Source: Pelagomonas calceolata (lineage: Eukaryota; Sar; Pelagophyceae; Pelagomonadales; Pelagomonadaceae). Taken from it: 64,000 nt of DNA. The position numbers were made by a program, and so were the translations under genes. The notes under the pieces are model-generated. The model had not been told where the DNA came from and searched no databases. It worked only from the letters and a program-made list of their open reading frames with translations. Numbering within the stretch: position 1 is the stretch's first letter; every line of letters starts with the position of its first letter. Below, piece by piece: positions 20,384-30,206 of the stretch. The stretch lies in contig CAKKNE010000003.1 of NCBI GenBank assembly GCA_918797485.1, positions 2,542,001 to 2,606,000 of the forward strand, read 5' to 3'.

Positions 20384-22563
20384 TTAAATACAAATCGCGC
20401 CGTCGTCGTCGCCCCCGAGCGGTGTGCACGCCTTCGTATTGGTCTGGAGGAGCGCCTGGTACCGCGGATCGAGTCGGCGGGCCTTGTCGCAGGCTTCGCG
20501 CACGCTATCCGGGGAACACACGTCGGGCGCGACCGTGCAAAGCTTGTTCGCGAAGCTCCGCACGATCACCGCGTTGAATAACTGGCCCGTGCCGTAGACC
20601 TTGAGCTGCGGGGAATCGGCGATGAGTCGCGGCGATGGCGTATGCGTGCACGCCATCGCCGCGAGACAAGATGAAGGCTCTTCGCAGGACGCCGGAAGCC
20701 AACCCACGAGTCGCGCCGACACCACCGCTCCAGGTAACGTTCGAGCTCCGGGGTCATCTTCCCATCGGCAGCGAGGCCCGAGTCGAGCAGGGCTTTGACC
20801 GTGTAGACGGCGCCTCCGAGGTTTATGTCCGAGGGGTCCGGATCCTGCCCGCCTAAGAACCCCCCTTGTCCCTCCGCCGCGGCCAGGAGCTTCGACACAT
20901 CGCGGAGCGCCACCTTGAGTCGGTCTCGGCACAGACCACGAGCCTCGTCCATTGCCTCGTCCTTATCGTCGCGCGCGAGCAGCGCCGTCGCCGTTTCGAC
21001 CCCCAGCGTTTTTTTTAGCATAAACGCGGCGACCTTGGAACCTTTTGGATGCGTCGAGCCGGCGATGCGAGGCGCCAGCCCGCCGAAGATGAGCGTCTCC
21101 CCGAAGGCGGCGACCTCCGCCTCGCTCACGGACGCCCTTGCTTCATTTGCTAGGCGCACGCCCTCGTGCTCCGCGACGGCGCGGTCGCGGCACCTGTGTG
21201 CAAAGAATCCAGTGAGTCCCACGCCACCAAGCCGACGCGTCGATGGCGTGTAGCGCGTTGCAATTGATTTCTACGCAGCGCGCGACTCCTTCGACCCACC
21301 GACCCAGCCATCTGACACCGATTTGCCGCCCGGAGTCCCCCACATCGCGGGCGCGTCTCCGGGCTTAAATGCCGCCGAATACCAGCCCTGGACCGCCGTT
21401 AGATCGATCTTCACCATCGTGAAGTCCACACCGCCCTCAGCTAATAGCAGACACAGGCGCGTCGAGTAGGGACAATACGGTTCCAGGGCCGACCTAGGGG
21501 CGCCGCCGTCGAGTGCTCCACCCGTGCCGTACGACGCCCGCGCAGATCCACAAGAAATGTAGGGCCGGCCTGGCCGCGGCTCGGGCGGCTCGGGATCAGC
21601 GTCCCGTACGGGCGAGCCCAGCGGTCTCGTCGCGTTAAAATTATCCCAGTCGATCGTCGTGCGGCCGCCTTCGCTCCGAATCATGTCCGCGAAGGCACCC
21701 TCCAGCAGGCTTCCCTTGCCATAGGTGTGCGTCGCACTGAGGTCGCCTCCATACACGTTATCGAACGCTTGCACAACAGCATGAATCAGCAGGGCTTCGC
21801 CGGCGCCCTTGAGCGACCCTTGGAGCGCGCCGCTTGCGTGAAGCTCGCGGAGGGGCGAATCCGCACTGATGCTATGCGCAACGGTGTGAATCCCCGACAT
21901 CGTCGCCGGCTGGTCCACACTGAGATCATCCCGGCGAAAGTAGCTCTCGCCCTCTTGCGTGACATGGCGCCTCAATAGCGTTAAGCGAATGCGCGGGGAA
22001 TACAAAGTGTGGCACCGCAGGTTCCCCACGCGCATGAGTAAGTGCGGGACGCCGTCCCGGGATAGGATAACGCAGCCTTGACTCCACACCAGATCCGATT
22101 GCGGCGCTTGGAACTTGGCGACGACGACACTAAACACAAAGACGTTCACCAGAAGACCGAGCGCGATCTGTAGCCAGGAGAGGACGTGGCTCCATCTGTC
22201 GACGGGGACGACGCTGCCCCAGCTCATCGTGAGCACATGGGCGGCGGCAAATCGGAGACACTTTTCCCAGCGCGGGGCCACGACATCAAGGTCCTCTTCC
22301 AGGTCTCGCTGCGTGTTCGCGAGGCGCGCCGTGGTCGCGAGCAGAGCGCAGACTACGATGCTGATGACGTATAGGCCGAGCGCGAGCGTGACGGCGTAGT
22401 ACCACGAACGCTCCAGAACCAAAAAGTAGATGTACGAGCCGGAGAGCTTCTGCGAGACGCGGCTGCCTGTGGCCACCGGTCGCACTGGTCGCTTGAAGGC
22501 TGTTATGGCTGCAGTCTTGGACCGTGCTCGTTGCCAGCTGTCTGAAGGAGTAACGCGGCTCAT
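20384..22563 (-). CDS. Inward-rectifier-type (Kir) channel fused to a GST/DHAR-like domain
   Basis: Exons 22563-21275, 21193-20704 and 20605-20384 give 666 aa. The N-terminal half is Kir-like: TM1 about residues 50-78, pore segment with TMSWG at 112-116 where Kir channels have TIGYG, TM2 about 130-151, then a complete cytoplasmic beta-domain (DGVPHLLMRVGNLR, AFDNVYGGDLSATHTYGKGS). From about residue 360 a thioredoxin-fold start, EPYCPYSTRLCLLLAEGG, followed by P-, VSDG- and all-helical segments (DPSDINLGGAVYTVKALL, YLERWCRRDSW) match the GST superfamily, closest to DHAR/CLIC types with a CPxS active site. The fusion is carried by one exon across the junction, so it is not a splice-model artefact. 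Function (ion flow tied to glutathione or redox state) is inference. Confidence 0.85.
20606..20703 (-). mobile_element. Kir-GST intron 2 with a long perfect hairpin
   Basis: 98 bp, donor GTTGGC, acceptor TCCCCGCAG. A perfect 15-bp inverted repeat (TCGCGGCGATGGCGT at 20627-20641 and its complement at 20650-20664) brackets an 8-nt loop. The arms are the core found in the other introners. Confidence 0.75.
21194..21278 (-). mobile_element. Short family A introner in the Kir-GST gene
   Basis: 85-bp element with ends CTGCGTAGAAATCAATT and TTTGCACACAG; the intron is 21194-21274. Target duplication is diverged: CGCGGCAC at 21186-21193 and CGCGCGAC at 21279-21286 (6 of 8 match). Donor CTGC/GTAG and terminal acceptor again leave 12 nt. 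Confidence 0.82.
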
Positions 22564-22737
22564 GATTAGGCTGCCCCGGTGGTGTACAGCGTGCAGCGCA
22601 GCGCCGATTCAAGCTTCGCGCGGGTTTACGCCATCGACGCGACGACGTCTGCGCGGTGGCGAGAGATAGATAGGGACGGACTCGTTAGAACGAGGGAACG
22701 ATAGAACGGGGGGAGTGCCGACGGACGCGCGGCAGCT

Positions 22738-23382
22738 TCACGCCTCCTTCTCCTCGGACTCCTTGTCGAGGGAGCCGCCGTAGAAGTCGTCGGGCGCGCG
22801 GAGCTCCTTCTCGTGCTGCACCAACGCCAGGGGATAGAAGAGCACGGCGATGCACATGTCCGTGAGGACGTCGCCGTGTTTTATCTGACGGTGGTGGCGC
22901 ACGCGGTAGCGCGTGTAGGCCACAATCGCCGCGAAGGCCATGTACCAGGCCGCCGAGATGAAGCGGAGGTTCGCCTCGATGGGGCACATGGCCAATAGCG
23001 TCACGGCGAAGTAGAACGTCACGAAGGCTAGGATGCCGTAGCACGCCGCGGCCGGCGCCATTGTATCGGTGAGGATCCTTTTAATCGGCAAGAAGGGAAA
23101 CAACGCCGCCTCAATTAATCTAGGGACGTCCCGACACACCTCCCCCAGAGAAGTAGGCAGGCACGTCGTCGCGAAGTTCTTGCGGCGCTCGTCGAGCTCC
23201 CCTGCTTCCTCCTTGACGGCCAGCCAGAGCGCGTGGATCATGTACATGAGGACGACGGTGAAGGGCAGGCCCGCGATCGTCGACACAGCTTGTAAAGATT
23301 TGAGGGACCGTTCCGGGTTGCCCCTACCACCTTTGATCAAGGCGATGGCACAGAGGCGAAGATTTTGTTCGCGGAGGCGGAG
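22738..23382 (-). pseudogene. BCCT-family (betaine/choline/carnitine) transporter remnant, C-terminal third only
   Basis: The open frame starts just below a TAG near 23441 and has no ATG before the homology begins. About 210 residues are readable: LCAIALIKGG, LKSLQAVSTIAGLPF and VVLMYMIHALW match the last conserved helices of BCCT transporters, which normally exceed 500 aa. Two more hydrophobic spans and an acidic tail ending SEEKEA follow. The 5' two thirds are missing: the homology stops where the oppositely oriented TPR gene begins. It is either a truncated pseudogene or lacks an upstream exon I cannot find. The 174 bp to the Kir-GST start contain one ACGCCATCGACGCGACG core. Confidence 0.6.
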
Positions 23383-23523
23383 GAGAATAATTTGGGCCTC
23401 AAGGTGAAGCAGGCGAGGTGGCGGCGGTGGTCCTGGTGTAGCCTATGCGAGCAACAGTACCACGGCGTCGTGAAGTGCGCGCTCGGGTGGGCGTGCTGGA
23501 AGACGTACGTGGGGCGGCCAGAG

Positions 23524-24135
23524 ATGGACAATGCCCGGTGCTTCGCAATAAACGTGCTTGGGGACGGGTTATTCGTCGCAAATCACTGTGAGGACGCGTT
23601 GACCGTGAGAGAGGCGGAGTTGTCGATGGAGCGGCGCCGTGGCGCGTCAGAAGAACACATCCTCGCCGTGCAGGGCAATCTAGCGGCCACGTATCAAAAG
23701 CTTAGACGGTTTGAAGAGACCAGTCAGATGCTGCGAGACGTATACTCTGGACATTTGAGGCTCCATGGCGAAGAAAATATTCAAACCATCTCGAATGCCA
23801 ACAACTACGCGGTGTCGCTTAATGGTCTACAGCGCTTCGAAGAAGCCAAGGCTCTGTTGCGCAAAATGATTCCCGTGGCGCGACGCGTTCTTGGGGAGAG
23901 TAATACTATCACGCTGAGGATGAGGAAAGTTTACGCGGCGGCGCTCTACCTGGACACCGGCGCCACGCTCGATGATCTCCGCGAGGCCGTGGAGACGCTT
24001 GAGGAGGCGGAACGCATCGCGAGGCGCGTGCTCGGCGGCACGCACCCGCTCACCTCGTCGATTGATGAAGCCCTGCGAAACGCGCGAAAAGTGCTCCGCG
24101 CCCGCGAGACGCCATCGCCGCCAGGGAGTGCGTAA
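23524..24135 (+). CDS. TPR (kinesin-light-chain-like) repeat protein, probably 5' truncated
   Basis: Frame open from 23296 to 24135; the first ATG is at 23524 (203 aa). TPR-like helices: EEHILAVQGNLAATYQKLRR, then ENIQTISNANNYAVSLNGL, then EEAKALLRKMIPVARRVLGE and EEAERIARRVLGGTHPLTSS. The sequence before the ATG (CSLCEQQYHG, CALGWACWKTYVGRPE) looks protein-like and, from memory, belongs to a multicopy pelagophyte TPR family, so a start exon seems to be missing. Role: protein-protein scaffolding, partner unknown. The final codons contain the GACGCCATCGCCG introner core in coding sequence. Confidence 0.65.
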   Translation: MDNARCFAINVLGDGLFVANHCEDALTVREAELSMERRRGASEEHILAVQGNLAATYQKLRRFEETSQMLRDVYSGHLRLHGEENIQTISNANNYAVSLNGLQRFEEAKALLRKMIPVARRVLGESNTITLRMRKVYAAALYLDTGATLDDLREAVETLEEAERIARRVLGGTHPLTSSIDEALRNARKVLRARETPSPPGSA

Positions 24136-24277
24136 GAATGGTACACGCGAAGAAGACGACAGGCCCACGCAGACGCCGTCGGCTCGGGAGGACACTCTTG
24201 TGAATTAAACCGCTCCGGTACTTAGTCACAGCAGACACCGAAGCTGAAAGCGACGGCGCGGGTTTGGGAGGGGGCGT

Positions 24278-24946
24278 TTAGAAGAGGTCCTCCTCGGCGT
24301 GCGTGATGATCGTGCAGTCCGACGCCGGGTACGCGACGCAGGTGAGCACGAAGCCGTCGTCCATCTGCGAGTCGTCGAGGAACGACTGGTCGCTCTGGTC
24401 GACCTCGCCCGCGGTGACCTTGCCCGCGCACGACGAGCAGGCGCCCGCGCGGCAAGAGTACGGGAGGTCCATGCCCTCCTCCTCGGCCTGGTCGAGGATG
24501 TACACGTCGTCGGCGCACTCGATGGTCGTCTCGGCGCCGTCCTCGACGAGCGTCACGGCGTAGTCGAGCTTGAGCGACGGGCGCGCCTGCGTGGTCAAAC
24601 CGCGGGTGATGGAGCGTTTCCGCGCAGAGACTGCTGGCGTAGGACGGTTTTTGGAGTTTGGAAAAATGTGATGTCGGAGAACCCGGCGGGAGCTAGCCTT
24701 TTTTCGAGCCGAATTTGACCGGACTTGCGCCCGAGCCCTTCTAAGAGTGGCAAGGGTCGCGCTCCGGCATTTGAGGGGGCGCGGGCGACGTCGGCGCGGT
24801 GAACCCGGCGCTGACGATGGCCCTCAGCGAGGATGGCTTATTTGCGGCCGCGCAAGCGTAAAACGGACGCCGCATCTCACAGCAGCGCGGGTGGTGAACG
24901 CCGAAGCGCTGCACAGCATAGCGAGGGCGGCGATGAGGCGGTTCAT
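24278..24946 (-). CDS. petF: Plant-type [2Fe-2S] ferredoxin, plastid-targeted
   Basis: Exons 24946-24881 and 24586-24278 give 124 aa. Exon 1 encodes exactly [22 protein letters not shown], a signal peptide with the ASAF cleavage motif that directs proteins through the ER into secondary red plastids. Exon 2 encodes the mature protein: the [2Fe-2S] ligands are in [14 protein letters not shown] plus the distal Cys in LTCVAYP, followed by [14 protein letters not shown]. Role: soluble electron carrier from photosystem I to ferredoxin-dependent enzymes. Without exon 1 the reading frame has no ATG, which supports the two-exon model. Presequence and mature protein are separated almost exactly by the intron. 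Confidence 0.93.
24587..24880 (-). mobile_element. Ferredoxin intron with introner-like ends
   Basis: 294 bp. 5' end GTGAGATGCGGCGTCCG resembles the GCGGCGTCC family C start; 3' end GACCACGCAG resembles family B. The interior is unlike the other copies. Confidence 0.6.
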
Positions 24947-25268
24947 GTTGTTCTAGGGCTATTAGTCGGTCTGAGCTCAGACGGCAAGTGTGCGAGCCGG
25001 GCACAGGGAAGTCCGTTTGATCACTCTCGCTGTCCCAAGAAGCCCGTGCGGCACGTGTCTGTAGGCCTTTTCAATGTCCCTTGAAGCTAGCGTCGTAAAG
25101 ACACTAGCAAAACATAGTTCGGCGAGCAAGCTGAATCAGTGCTGTCTTTCAGCTAGCGCTGGCTGACCAATGCGACGTACGGGTTTTCCCTCGACGGATC
25201 GCACAGTATCTGTGAGGCGCGACGCGAAGAAAAATAGGTGATGCCTTTTAAGTTACAGAGAGAATTAA
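24947..25268. promoter_or_regulatory. Ferredoxin upstream region with the clearest two-part CTAG palindrome
   Basis: At 25086-25108 GCTAGCGTC and GACACTAGC face each other around GTAAA, about 140 bp upstream of the ferredoxin ATG. A further GCTAGC lies at about 25154. The rest, up to the PI4K stop at 25269, holds nothing I can identify. Confidence 0.6.
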
Positions 25269-28200
25269 TCAGCTATAGATACCGTTCGTCAGGTACTGGA
25301 AGCTGTCGTACTGCCGCGTGCCGTACGCGTTGTACGACTGCCTCACGAGATCCGCGACGTGCGCCGCGACCTGCTCGTTCGTCGTGAGATGCAGTTTCAA
25401 GCGACTCCGCATCTTCTCGACGGCGGCGGTCCCCGTCTTGAAGCAGGGGAACGGCGAGTCGCGCGCCATGACCTCGACGAGCGCGAGGATTTTCGACGAA
25501 TGCTTCTGCAGCGCCGAAAAGCCGCAGCAGAGCAACACCACAAAGTCCGCGAACCCGTCGCTCTGCCAGCCGCCCATGGCCTCGACGTGCTCCGCCGTGA
25601 GCTTGAACGGGACCCGTTCCAGCGAGAACGAGCCGCCGGGCGCCGTGCCGAGGAGGAAGCCAAAATCAATGTGGATGACGTGGCCCTTGTTGTCCAGTAA
25701 AATATTACCGTTGTGCCGGTCCTTCAATCCTAGGAGGTGGCTCACGAGCGAGTAGGCGGCCATGGACCTGCGTTGCGACGCGTTCTCTCGGTGTGTTCTG
25801 GCAGGAACGCGTCGCGTCGATGGCGTAAGGTGGTGTAGAGCCCGATCTGGCGTAATCTATGCCAGCACGCCATCGGCGCGACGCCGCGTCGATGGCAGGT
25901 TTCTGGCGTGTCCTGGGGACCGCGGCGACCACGACAGGCCGCCGTTGTGTCCTGGGGAGCACGACCAGCTAGGCCCAGCCACAACACGGGACGGTAGTAC
26001 AAACGCATCCGATGCCACCGTGGCGCGGGTCGCGGCGACCAGCACGCCATCGAAGAAAAAAAGGACGCCGCAAAACGCACGACACGAAGGCCCGCCGCGC
26101 CCGCGCGTGCCGCCTCGAACCGGCGGGCCCGTGCGCGTGAATTAAGTGCGACGCGACGTTCTTAAAACCCTTCGACTTCTTCAGAGAATCGAGAGACACG
26201 GCGTCGGTCATGACCTCGACGATGCCCGTCGAAGCCCCGGTAGGGACAATACTATAATGCTTCAGCCACAATCCAGTGCGATCACCGGCTAAGCCAGCGG
26301 CCCGAAACGCGTCGTCACAAGCCGCAATGATCTGCAACGCACACACCTCCTGCCTTAAATCATCATTGGACTTCACGATACAGCTCACGAGGTTCCAGGA
26401 CTCCTCGTCGCCGATGGGCGATTGCCTCCGGACCCGAGCCCTCTGGACGGCCCAGGGCTCGCCGAAGCCCGGTTGTTCCACCTTGTTCGCGCCTTGTACC
26501 TCTTCGAGCGAGTCCTGCTTGCCGACGGGCGAGGGTTGCGGCGTATCTTGCAGGCTATCAAGTCGTTCCGTTTTGAGACCAAGGGCCTGCTTCCTTCTTA
26601 AAGCTCGAACAACATCGCGTCGCGGAGAATAGCCCGAGGCCACGGGCGGCGGCGGCGGCTCGTCCAACGCCGCCGCGAAGTCCGGCTGGCCTATTTCTGG
26701 CGTATCCACTCGTCTCGGGGATATTTTCGGGACGGGCGTCGGTTCCTCTCCATCCAAAGGTGTATCGGCCTCGGCTAACGTGTCCAGACCGGTTGAGGAC
26801 GTGTTCCGTCGAGGCGGCGGCGACTGCACCGCCTGCTTTACGTCTCCAGTCGCGGCGTCGTCGGCGCCGTACGAGCATTCCACTATTGAGGGCACGGACG
26901 TGACCCGTTTCAATTGGTCGCCCGTCAGCTCCTGGGACGTCGAGGGCGTCGGCAGCATCTCGTCGTTGACCTCGCCGGCGAGATCGGCGGACGTCGTCGA
27001 GTGATCATCATCCGTAGGAGGCTCTTCGGGCGCGGGTTCTTCCGCTAAAGCTTCCCGGAGGGCGTTGGCGAACTCCTGCGTTGGGAAACGTCGCGTCGAT
27101 GGCGTGGTGGGGTTCTCGTCGCGTCGCGTCGCGTCGATGGCGTAAGGCGGTGTAGAGCCATCCCACTTCACTCCATCGATTGTGACGAAGAAGGAAAAAC
27201 AAAGGACACAGCAATAAACGGGGTGGTTCTGGGCCGGCGTCATCCGACGCACGGGCTTGTCGTCGTCGCTCTCGGAATCTTCTTCTCTCAGACATGTGGT
27301 ATCAGCGTCGGGATCATCTACCGTTTCTAAGAGCACCAGTGTTGGCGCCCGCGCCTTCGTCTTGAAGACGTGGCCCTCCCTCGGGGGTACTCGTGCGACC
27401 CTACCTAATCTACCAGCCTTCTCGAAGGGAGCATGGGCCAGAGGCGTTCTTCTAGGTAACGCTTCCAGTTCTTTGCGTAGACGCGCCGGCCTCGAGGACC
27501 CGTCGACGCCGCGCATGGCCTCGGCGACGTCGCATAGAGCGCGCACGAAGCGCATCTCCCTCGCTAAGACATCATCCGGAGGGCCTTGCAGCCCGTCGCT
27601 GTGGTCGGCGTCGTGGGCGCCGTAGCTACGACCTGTAGGTGTTTTGATGGGTCGCGGGCTTGGTGGAGGCGGCGGCGCTGCCGGTTCGACACCTAGAGTA
27701 GCTAGAGCTAATGCGGCGGTCCGTCGTAAAGCGCCGGCACTTCGCCTTAGTTCCAGGGCCAACCAAGGTGGGGTGCGTGGTAGCAGTTCGAGAGCCACAG
27801 AGCCAGCGAAGGGCGAGGTATCGCCCGTCAACAAGGGCCCTCTTCTAGACATAGCTGCGGCCGCGACGGCGTCCCTCCGCAAGGCCCAGGGGTCTCCTGT
27901 TTTATCCGCTACCACCCCACCTCCAGCTTGGGAAGCCGCAAACGCCGCTGCTGCTTCCAACTCCACTAATAATCGCAAGACGTGCGGTCGTCGCGAGGCC
28001 GCGCCCGCGCGATCTTCGAGGTAACTCACGAGTAACCAAGCTAGTTGGAGAGCGAAGCGGAAGGACCGCCTAGCTACTCTAAGTAAGAACTCCTCCGCCA
28101 ACGTACTCCTAAGAGCGGCATCCCCATCCAAAGGTGGTAAAGTACGATAGTACACATGAGCTAATTGAGGTAAATAAAACAGTAGGGGCGGTCCGTTCGC

Positions 28201-29541
28201 GGAATCGTAGTCAGCCAAATGCCCTAAAACATCCTTCACCGCGACCAACCGCGCCGCTCTAGGTAACCTTCTACGACATAAAGCATTGGCCGCTCGCCTC
28301 TTCGCGTCGTCGTCGTCGACGCGCGGGTCGGGCGCGCCCTCGTCGACGCCCTTGGCCGCGGCCAATGCTTTCTGGGACTGGTCCTCTAATTCTTCGGGAA
28401 TATTGTCGGGCGGCCGCGGCGGTCGCTTCGAGGGCGACTGCTTTATTTTCTTTTTTTTTTGTGTTGGGGGTGGGTCGTCGCTGTCGTCGTCCAAGGTCAA
28501 AAAATGGAACTCTCCGACCAATCCCGCCGCGTCGTTCTTCACTGGAGTTAGTACTTGCTCCTTCCAGACGTCGTAAGCTCTATCGCAGGCGTCCCGTGCG
28601 GCCGCCCTACAGGTATTGAAGAGAGCGTCGTATTCAGGGTCACTCAGAGGCTGGGACCGATCTAGGAGTATCTGCCTGGCGGCCTGGGCCGCTTCTTCCC
28701 GGGGCCAGGCCCGTCCGGACGGGTCGAGCTTCGGGTCTACTCTACCACTATCGGCGTGATGTAATAGCCACAACGCGCGTCGGTCCGTGCGAAACTTTCT
28801 TTCCAGAGTCTTCTCGAGCTCGGAAGCGTGGGCCGCACTTGCGAGTAGTCTCGCTCTCGATCGGGCCACGTTCAGCAGTTGCTGGGCCTGGGCCGCTGCA
28901 TCACTCAATTTCTCGGCGCGGCCTCGTCCTATACCTGGCAGAGGTAGGCCCGCCGGAGCCATGTGCGACGCGGCATAGGCTCTACCAGAAGCCGCACACG
29001 TATGCCTCGCGACCGTATAGCCAAAGGCGACGCCCGACGCGGCGCAATGAGTCGCGCGATCGTCCGGAGTTGGGGGCTCGTGCGGCCTCCGCTGCGCCGC
29101 GCCGCCCGCGCCGTCGGGTAAACCTCCCAACACTAATAACTCAACAGCTAGCGTCAATCCAACAAGCCACTTGGCGCACTCCGCCTCCGACGTGGCGACG
29201 GCGCAAACTCGCTCACCGGCCGTCGTAGTATACACGAAGGTCCGCGCTGTTTCATCTTTAGGTCTCGATGACGACGTGGCGAACAGCGTCGACCGTAGCG
29301 ACGAGGAATTGGCCGGGGCTGGAGAAACACCGATGACGTCCGCTTCAGCCTTGGGCCACAGACCGGCGCGCGCCGCGGCCTCATCATCGTATTCCCAGAG
29401 CGTGTAGCCCGTTAATACACAGTAGACTTTTCTCGCGTATTCGCTTCCTCCATGAGACGTGTTCTGCTTGACGAGCGTGCCGCGGACGGTGCCGCTGTAG
29501 GGTGCCTTGGGCGGCATCGAGGACGCGAAGGGGACGGGCAT
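25269..29541 (-). CDS. Type III phosphatidylinositol 4-kinase with N-terminal PH and FYVE-like domains
   Basis: Phosphorylates phosphatidylinositol at the 4 position; PI4K-beta-like core. Exons 29541-27220, 27075-26081 and 25767-25269 give 1271 aa. A PH domain lies at about 15-135 (GTLVKQN, KVYCVLTGYTLWEYDDE, CAKWLVGLTLAVE). Next is a FYVE-like zinc-finger relic, ARHTCAASGRAYAASH plus LPLPGIG (about 170-215), whose usual Cys pairs are partly Ser/Ala. The PIK helical domain is at about 430-600 (FYLPQLAHVYYRTLPPL). The kinase has KSNDDLRQEVCALQII, GLKDRHNGNILLD (near 1120), HIDFGFLLG (near 1135) and the terminal QYLTNGIY. The frame is open to 29865, but 29541 is the first ATG close to the PH domain. 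Long Pro/Glu/Ser linkers separate helical and kinase domains. Confidence 0.92.
25768..26080 (-). mobile_element. PI4K intron 2, composite introner
   Basis: 313 bp, donor GTGCGTTTTGCGGCGTCC, acceptor TCGCAACGCAG. It shares a 20-nt block around GCGTCGATGGCGTAAGG with PI4K intron 1. It joins RRAFVS to SMAAYSL. Confidence 0.75.
27076..27219 (-). mobile_element. PI4K intron 1, 144 bp, stop-free and in frame
   Basis: Donor CCCC/GTTTATTG, acceptor TTCCCAACGCAG. Length is 3x48 with no stop, so retention would add 48 residues. It contains two direct ACGCCATCGACGCGACG copies and a pyrimidine-rich tract. Confidence 0.72.
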
Positions 29542-30206
29542 CGTTTCGATGCGCGTCGGCGGCGTCGAGCGCTGCTTGCTGTGGTTTGCGGGTGCGCGTC
29601 GGCGACGTCGTGCGCCGCGCGCAGCCGTCCGTCGCAGCGGTTTCGCACGCTCGCTGCGCTTGCTTGTTTTTTCAGTGGTTTGGTGCGCTACGAATCGATG
29701 GAATGCGACCACTCCTTCGTGTTCCAGCGAAGCGATGCTATACCAGGAGCCAGTTCTGCACCTGCCGCGCGTTTGACTGCGGCCACCGGCGTCGCAAAAT
29801 GTGATCGATGATGGGCCGAGTCGAACCCGTTTTGTCAAATCGGGCATAAACCAAACAGTACACATCCGTAATCTTGCGGCTTCGGATCGGATCCAGAGCT
29901 CCCCTGAACATCATGAAAAAAAGGCTCGACCTGCTCGACGATTTTGCTCGATGCGCAGCGTAGCACAAAGCGACGCAATACATCGAGCGTTGTAGTCTAC
30001 ACGAACAGGAGTCAGCATTCGTCGCGACGAGACTGCTGCATCGATCCTTGCAAGCTCTCAACTAGTGTGTGCTGCCACCAAGCACAGCGAGCTATTGTCG
30101 CCGCATTGCTGCGCACGCCGCCGCAGCCGTCGCTCTACGCCGTCGCTGCACGCCGTCGCCGCGCATCGCTGCTGCACGGCTCTAGTTCTGCGGACAACGC
30201 GGCGTC
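29542..30206. other. Divergent intergenic region, PI4K / ankyrin-methyltransferase
   Basis: 665 bp. The first 324 bp stay open in the PI4K frame but read as biased sequence, probably 5' UTR. A half-site of the CTAG motif (ACTAGTGTG, about 30060) lies 140 bp upstream of the next ATG. No RNA gene was found. Confidence 0.4.

Noticed and set aside
29542-29865. Upstream extension of PI4K to an ATG at 29865
   Set aside because: The extra 108 residues have no domain and strongly biased composition; the ATG at 29541 lies just before the PH domain.
29800-29900. Possible tRNA on the minus strand (GGGTTCGACTC resembling a T arm)
   Set aside because: The sequence does not form a 5-bp T stem or a matching acceptor stem.
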